The notes beneath the pieces were generated by a model, which ran no database searches, was not told where the DNA came from, and saw only the letters and a program-made list of their open reading frames with translations. Positions 58,612-64,000 of a stretch of 64,000 nt of DNA are shown one piece after another (the first letter of the stretch is position 1; each line of letters begins with the position of its first letter). Both the position numbers and the translations under genes were made by a program. This DNA is from Dendrocalamus latiflorus (taxonomy: Eukaryota; Streptophyta; Magnoliopsida; Poales; Poaceae): the NCBI GenBank assembly GCA_017311315.1, contig CM029653.1, positions 41,355,122 through 41,419,121 of the forward strand, read 5' to 3'.

Positions 58612-59625
58612 CGCCAGCCTCTGTTGCGACCCGTTCGAAGGGTAAGGGACGGAGCGCGCGTGCGCCTACTTCGACCACGCGCCAGCTCCGTTGCCACCCG
58701 TTCGAAGGGTAGGGGACGGAGCGCACGTGCGCGCCTACTTCGACCAGGCGCCAGCTCCGCTGCCACCCGTTCGAAGGGTAGGGGACGGAGCGCGCGCGCC
58801 TACTTCGACCAGGCGCCAGCTCCGCTGCCACCCGTTCGAAGGGTAGGGGACGGAGCGCGCGCGCCTACTTCGACCACGCGCCAGCTCCGCTGCCACCCGT
58901 TTGAAGGGTAGGGGACGGAGCGCCCGCGCGCCTACTTCGACCAGGCGCCAGCTCCGTTGCCACCCGTTCGAAGGGTACGGGACGGAGCGCGCGCGCGCCT
59001 ACTTCGACCAAACGCCAGCTCCGCTGCCACCCGTTCGAAGGGTAAGGGACGGAGCGCGCGCGCCTACTTCGACCACGCGCCAGCTCCGCTGCAACCTATT
59101 CCAAGGGTAGGGGACGGAGCGCGCGCGCCTACTTCGACCACGCGCCAGCTCCGCTGCCACCCGTTCGAAGGGTAAGGGATGGCGCGCGCGCACCTACTTC
59201 GACCACGCGCCAGCTCCGCTGCCACCCGTGTGAAGGGTAGGGGACGGCGCGCGCGCCTACTTTGACCACGCGCCAGCTCCGCTGCCACCCGTTCGAAGGT
59301 TAGGGGACGGAGCGCGCGCGCCTACTTCGACCTCGCGCCAGCTCCGCTGTCACCCGTTCGAAGGGTAGGGGACGGAGCGCGCGCGCGCCTACTTCGACCA
59401 AGCGCCAGCTCCGCTGCCACCCGTTCGAAGGGTATGGGATGGAGCGCGCGCGCCTACTTCGACCACGCGCCAGCTCCGCTGCAACCCGTTCGAAGGGTAG
59501 GGAACGGAGCGCGCGCGCGCCTACTTCGACCAGGCGCCAGCTCCGCTGCCACCCATTTAATGGATAAGGGACGGAGCACGCGCGCGTCTACTTCGACTAG
59601 GCGCCAGCTCGGGACGGAGCGCTCA
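58612..59625. repeat. 62-68-bp tandem array, about 15 units
   Basis: Each unit carries 'gcgcctacttcgacca', 'gcgccagctccgctgccacc' and 'cgttcgaagggtagggga'. Period varies through the number of 'cg' in a 'gcgcgcgc' run. Copies are very alike, so the array is young or homogenised. Open frames on both strands here are artefacts of the repeat. Confidence 0.93.
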
Positions 59626-59807
59626 CGCGTCTACCTCAGCTGCCAATCCAGGCATCGGCTTCGGCTACGGCCTCAGACCCCGGCACCCGCTGCACACCAA
59701 TGCTTCGCAAGTTCGGAGAAGTTCACAGGCCGCAGGGACGGGGGGGGGGGCAAAGGACTCGGCAACATGGCTTTGGCCCTGTGAAGCCCTTCACCATGAG
59801 AGGCTCC

Positions 59808-60051
59808 TGTTGTAGGGGCGGCCCCCACCTAAACCCAGCAGGCCTGTTAGAAGGTTATAGGGCCCAAAATGGGGCATATGTAATGGCTTAAATACCCTTG
59901 ACAGGGAGGTACCGATGTAAGGGCACAATTGTAAAAGCACAGCCCATATGAATATATATACCAAGGGAAGGCTAGGAGGAGGGCAGAGGTCATCACTTTC
60001 TCCCAACTCTCCACTACCACATCTCTCTCTGTTTGGTCTGTAACCACAACA
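59808..60051 (+). repeat. 3' LTR of the gypsy element
   Basis: 244 bp, TGTTG...ACAACA, preceded by 'atgagaggctcc', also seen before the truncated relative's LTR at 44245. Confidence 0.92.
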
Positions 60052-60056
60052 AGTCC

Positions 60057-60483
60057 CAAAATAAGCTACTACGCATGTTGGGAACCATGATGATCTCAAG
60101 TCTAAGGATTCTACATAAACACTACTTGAGACCAACTGATGACACATGGAATCTCTGCAGTGTCTCATGGCGGGTCTATCCAACATATGTTCACTAACAC
60201 ATGTCTATATTATTGATTTGGTATCACCATACCATGATCCATGAGACATGATCATCAATCAATACATATGCTGATCTTTGAATCATATTTGTTCCTCATA
60301 TGATATATGATCAGGGATCATTTAGAAATAGCAACATTTTAGCATTAAGAGTCTCATGAATAAGTCACATACTCATTGATCAATAATGATAATGTCTATT
60401 TCAAGGAACAAAGTAATGTATCATAAACATAGTATGTGATATATATAACATCTCCATGTTGCCTCTAGGGCATATCACTAACA
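60057..60483 (-). mobile_element. BARE/RIRE1-like copia LTR, start side
   Basis: On the minus strand it begins TGTTAGTGATATGCCC then 'tagaggcaacatggagatg', like the conserved start of BARE/Angela/RIRE1 LTRs ('TGTTGG..ATGCCCTAGAGGC', from memory). The next plus-strand bases, 'atggccccatag', would be a purine tract on the minus strand, so this may be a 3' LTR. Confidence 0.65.
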
Positions 60484-61004
60484 ATGGCCCCATAGACCAA
60501 CGAGGCTATAGATCATGCCAATGCTCACATCTACATTAATCATTCATCACATGCATAGAGAACGTGAATCGAAGACTGAAGACGGCGATCAATGCGTAAC
60601 TTAATCGGAGATATTTCATGGGTTTGCTTTGTGGATATAATTGACTGGGAGCCTTCTGAGGCCTCGGGAACTAGGGGACCACATCACCTATGTCAGATAT
60701 CTTATGCAAAGCAGACTATGGAGTGTGTGTATATATAAAGGGAACTTGTAATTTTGTTATTCTCAAATGAATAAATAAAATCCATGTTTTTCCTATCTTT
60801 TCTTATGTTTATTTATTTTTGTGCACTTTAGTACGCTGGTATGCCCGCGCCTCATACACTAAGGCAAGAAAACTGGGAGTGATTTCTCGCGTCAAACAAT
60901 TTGCAAGGATTGTAACGTGACATTTGTTGAACCCTTCAATATTTACTGCTCTCGATCCGTCTGGTACAAAGAGTATTGTCAGATCCCAGTTTTGTACAGA
61001 GAAG
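60484..61004. other. Retroelement remnant with TATA-like box, no gene
   Basis: 'gtatatataaaggg' at 60728-60741, followed by 'aataaataaaatcc', looks like the promoter and poly(A) region of another LTR end. Boundaries are unclear. Confidence 0.35.
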
Positions 61005-62135
61005 GTGACATTTCTAGAATTTTTGGCACATATGGCACTATTTGGACCCATATTTACAAAAATGTTATTATGCGTACGGTATTAGCAAAAATGTCGCTTT
61101 TGCTACCTGGCGGCTGGGCAACAGCACTGTGGAGCCGACACGTGTGACCTAGAGCCCCATGGCTGCCTACCGCCAGGCCACCGTGCGGCCAAGGCCTATT
61201 GTCTGGCCATCGGGCTCTAGGTGGCCTGCCAAGCCTCCACCGAACGGTAGGAAATTAAGCTAGTTTAATTATCTGCCTTAATTAATATTCTATATGTAGT
61301 ATTTGTTTGAATTTTTACATATAGCAAATAAGCTAAAATTTATAAAATTTTATATGTAGCCTTCTGACATAACGTACTTCATTGTGTAATTTTTTATCCA
61401 TTTTATCCACTATGAATGTTGCTCAAAAATTAGTAAAATTATGATATTTGTAGAAGTTGTTACATATATCAAACGAGCTTCAAAAATTACAAAATTTTAT
61501 GTGTAGTCTCCTGACATAGTCAACCTAATTGTCTAATTTTTTGGATATTTTATGTACTTTAAATTTGTGATGTTAATTTATGGTAATTTAATCATATTTA
61601 GCGATATGCGATACGTATTTAATTAGTGATTAACATGCTTATTCATAGTGCATAAAATTCCCCAAAAATAGATAATTACTATAACTATGTTGGAAGGGTG
61701 CACATAAAATTTTATAATTTTTGGAGCTCATTTGCTATATATAACAACTCCTAGAAATGTCATAATTGTACGAATTTTTAAGCAATATTCATAGTAAATA
61801 AAAATTTTCAAAAAATTATACAATCAATTACGTTGTGTTGGGAGGCTACACATAAAATTTTATAATTGTTCAAGCAAATTTTCTATATTTAAAAAGTCGA
61901 ACAAACAGTACACATAAAATACTAATTAAGATAGGTAATTAAGTACCTGTCGTCCAGTGGAGGGTGGCAGGTTGCTTGCCGCCTGACCACGGGGCTTCAG
62001 GTCACTTGTGTCAACTGTATGACGCTGCCACCGGCCACCAAGCAGTAGAAGGGGTATTTTTGCTAATGCCATGTGTATACTAAAATTTTTGTAAGTATGG
62101 ATCCGAATAGTACCATATATGCCAAAGATTTACAT
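61005..62135. repeat. Large imperfect palindrome, about 1.1 kb
   Basis: The left arm (about 61005-61560) aligns, read in reverse complement, with the right arm (about 61640-62135) along most of its length, for example 'gtattagcaaaaatg' at 61079 versus 'tttttgctaatgcc' at 62058, and repeated 'aaaattttatgtgtag' motifs. The centre is AT-rich near 61560-61640. It resembles a foldback or long-TIR non-autonomous DNA transposon; no target duplication was confirmed. Confidence 0.75.
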
Positions 62136-62722
62136 TTCTATGGAAAAGAAATGTCCAGATATAGTTATAACATTGACACAAGTTATAGAGCGGGGTAATG
62201 TGGACATAGTTGCTTGCTTGTTGAATATCCCAAAAGCATTGCTATGTCAGTTCCGCACAACGTCTTTTCCTTTCTGATGAGGCCGTGGAACACATCCGTT
62301 AACTTTTTTTTGGTTTATGGCTTATGATTTCTCTTAAACTATCAAAGGAGACAGTTTTTATATCGTTGTTTTGAAATGGTTTATTAGGATAATCTTTTTA
62401 AAACGGCTTATTAGGATTAAATTTGTTCACACAAGTATTTACAGCCGAAAAGATCTTAAAACCTGAAATATCTGTCCAGCCAGGCAAGGAAGGAACTACG
62501 AAAGTGCAAGGAAACCGATGGATTGAACAATATATCCTACACAACTGCTGGCAGCCTGGCAGCCTGTATAGTTGAAATCATGAGTTTTAAATTAATTGTT
62601 GACGCTGATGACCAAAACATATCCACCTGAATGATTCAAGAAGGTCCAGACCAGGTCTCCTCATCCTATTGCTTCCTCCTTCCTTTCCTTTGAACAGCTA
62701 GCTGGTAGCCTGAAAGAGAGCC
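62136..62722. other. First copy of the NLR upstream region
   Basis: 62140-62722 has close counterparts at 63080-63731, including 'tttgaacagctagctggtag' right before the start codon. No independent gene. Confidence 0.75.
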
Positions 62723-62776
62723 ATGGCTGATATCCAAACAAAGCTCATATGTAAAAGTTCCCCCGAATCTAAATAA
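62723..62776 (+). pseudogene. Dead first start of the NLR gene
   Basis: The context 'gaaagagagccatggctga' is identical to that of the real start at 63732, but after 'MAD' the sequence diverges and stops after 17 codons. It marks a broken duplicate of the gene's beginning and would act as a short upstream frame if transcribed from the first copy. Confidence 0.7.
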
Positions 62777-62834
62777 ATCATATGTAAAATCGATAATAAA
62801 ACATCGACAGAGCTCATTTGTTATATTTAAAAAA

Positions 62835-63731
62835 TTCGAACAAACAGTGCACATAAAATATTAATTAATACAGGTAATTAAGTTGGCTAATTAGTCAGCT
62901 TAATTACAAGCCGTCCAGTGGAGAGGTGGCAGGTTGCTTGCCGCCCGACCACGGGGCTCTAGGTCACATGTGTCAGCTCCATGACGCTGCTGCCCAGCCA
63001 TCGAACAACAGAAGGAACATTTTTGCTAATACCATATATATACTAAAATTTTATAAATACAGATCCAAATAGTACCATATATGCCAAAGATTCACATTTC
63101 TACGGAAAAGAAATATCCAGATATCGTTATAACATTGACACAAGTTATAGAGCAGGGTAACGTGGACATAGTTGCCTACTTGCTGAATATCCCAAAAGCA
63201 TTGCTGTGTTAGTTCCGCACAACGTCTTTTCCTTCCGGATGAGGCCGTGGAACACATCCTTTAACTTCTTTTCGGCTTATGATTTATGACTTGTCTTAAA
63301 CTATCAAAGAAGACAGCTTTTACACCGTTATTTCGAAACAGTTTATTAGAACAATCTTTTTAAAGCGACTTATTGATATTAAATTTATTCACACAAACGC
63401 TTATATTAGACATAAACTGCAGCTGAAAAGATCTTAAAACCTGAAATCTCTGTCCAAGCCAGGCAAGGAAGGAACTACGAAAGTGCAAGGAAATCGATGG
63501 ATTGAACAATACATCCTACACAACTGCTGGCAGTGAACCTCCCCCAGCAAATTCGTCTTCGCCATAGTGCCCACACGCATGCATTATTGGCGCAAAAGTT
63601 GATAGTGACGCAGACAACCAAAACATATCGACCTAACTCAAGCTCCAGACCAGAGCTCCACATCCTGTAGTAAACTTTTGCTTCTTCCTTCCTATCCTTT
63701 GAACAGCTAGCTGGTAGCCTGAAAGAGAGCC
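62835..63731. promoter_or_regulatory. Second copy: upstream region of the NLR gene
   Basis: Parallels 61905-62722 in order, with about 0.93 kb offset at the left and 1.01 kb at the right, so small insertions have built up. It includes half of the palindrome's right arm. No TATA box could be chosen with confidence. Confidence 0.7.
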
Positions 63732-64000
63732 ATGGCTGAGTCGCTGCTTCTTCCCGTGGTGCGTGGGGTGGCCGGCAAGGCCGCCGACGCGCTCGTCCAC
63801 AGCGTGACCGGCATATGGGGCGTCGACGACGACCGCGGCAAGCTGGAGCGCCAGCTGCTGGCCGTCCATCTCAAACTGGCCGACGCCGAGGTGAAGAGCG
63901 AGACTGCCCCCGCCATCAAGAGGTGGATGAAGGACCTCAAGGCCGTCGCCTACGAGGCCGACGACGTCCTCGACGACTTCCAGTACGAGGCGCTGCGCCG
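63732..64000 (+). CDS. CC-NBS-LRR (NLR) resistance-type protein, 5' part
   Basis: Intracellular immune receptor of the coiled-coil class; the window holds only the first 89 codons. The ATG at 63732 has a good plant context (gagccATGGct). The product 'MAESLLLPVVRGVAGKAADA' leads into an Rx-type N-terminal domain: 'KLERQLLAVHLKLADAEVKS' (about 37-56), 'AIKRWMKDLKAVAYEADDVL' (61-80) and 'DDFQYEALRR', the last part being the EDVID-equivalent motif (E75-ADDVLDDF). High GC with no intron so far, typical of grass CNLs. NB-ARC and LRR domains are expected beyond the window. Intactness cannot be judged. Confidence 0.92.
   Translation, partial: MAESLLLPVVRGVAGKAADALVHSVTGIWGVDDDRGKLERQLLAVHLKLADAEVKSETAPAIKRWMKDLKAVAYEADDVLDDFQYEALR

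Larger units (their letters stand above)
54183..60051 (+). mobile_element. Complete non-autonomous Ty3/gypsy element, 5869 bp
   Basis: LTRs of 244 bp (54183-54426, 59808-60051) differ at five positions. The 5-bp duplication AGTCC (54178-54182, 60052-60056) is perfect. A tRNA-Lys-like primer site follows the 5' LTR. The interior encodes Gag and an aspartic protease, but no reverse transcriptase, RNase H or integrase; in their place are about 2.4 kb of tandem repeats. It sits inside the copia LTR. A Tat-type lineage is suggested by the protease motif and Gag zinc motif (inference). Confidence 0.92.

Noticed and set aside
57100..59600. Many long overlapping open frames on both strands
   Set aside because: They arise because tandem units have lengths divisible by three and few stops. 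The peptides are simple repeats without domains.

Overview
The window reads as nuclear DNA of a grass (Poaceae), plausibly Oryza or a near relative. Evidence: GC-rich first exons next to AT-rich introns and spacers, many small MITE relics, nested LTR retrotransposons, a BARE/RIRE1-like LTR start, a nuclear-type tRNA-Thr gene, and typical plant families (PIP-type secreted peptide, DUF936 protein, CC-NBS-LRR). The species call is inference; no search was possible.

Layout. 1-3058 is the distal part of a very large LTR on the minus strand, filled with degenerate 'gaccacg' repeats. 3.2-10.1 kb holds gene and transposon debris (RNase H-like fragment, degenerate hypothetical gene, PIF/Harbinger transposase pieces in both orientations, a Tourist-like MITE, five exons of an NADP-malic enzyme) around one intact tRNA-Thr(UGU) gene. 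11.8-12.1 kb has a small gene for a PIP-like secreted peptide with a clear TATA box, between two inverted copies of one MITE family. 16.4-21.5 kb is a complete, apparently very young Ty1/copia element: 198-bp LTRs with no difference seen, a perfect 5-bp target duplication and one uninterrupted gag-pol frame. 22.6-28.3 kb is a four-exon DUF936 gene on the minus strand, with one apparent frameshift.

32.8-33.0 kb carries a shortened RPL38-like exon. 36.0-40.2 kb is a dead methionine aminopeptidase 2 gene (minus strand) with a premature stop, frameshifts, a 1.24-kb TRIM-like copia element in one exon and a MITE-like element in another. 40.4-60.5 kb is a nest of LTR retrotransposons: two solo LTRs of more than 3 kb (each with a target duplication differing at one base), a truncated and a complete copy of one non-autonomous gypsy family (gag and protease only, then about 2 kb of tandem repeats), and a copia LTR split by the complete copy. 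Separate 27-bp and 34-bp tandem arrays lie at 51.3-53.0 kb.

61.0-62.1 kb is a large imperfect palindrome. Its right arm and the promoter and start region of the terminal gene are repeated in tandem, so a dead start at 62723 precedes the real start (63732) of a CC-NBS-LRR resistance-type gene that runs off the window.

Likely working host genes are few: tRNA-Thr, the PIP-like peptide, probably the DUF936 gene (subject to the frameshift), and the NLR. The rest is mobile DNA and decaying gene copies. I found no bacterial-style operon, CRISPR or defence system. The most unusual items are the intact copia element, the repeat-loaded gag-pro gypsy element, and the duplicated NLR promoter.
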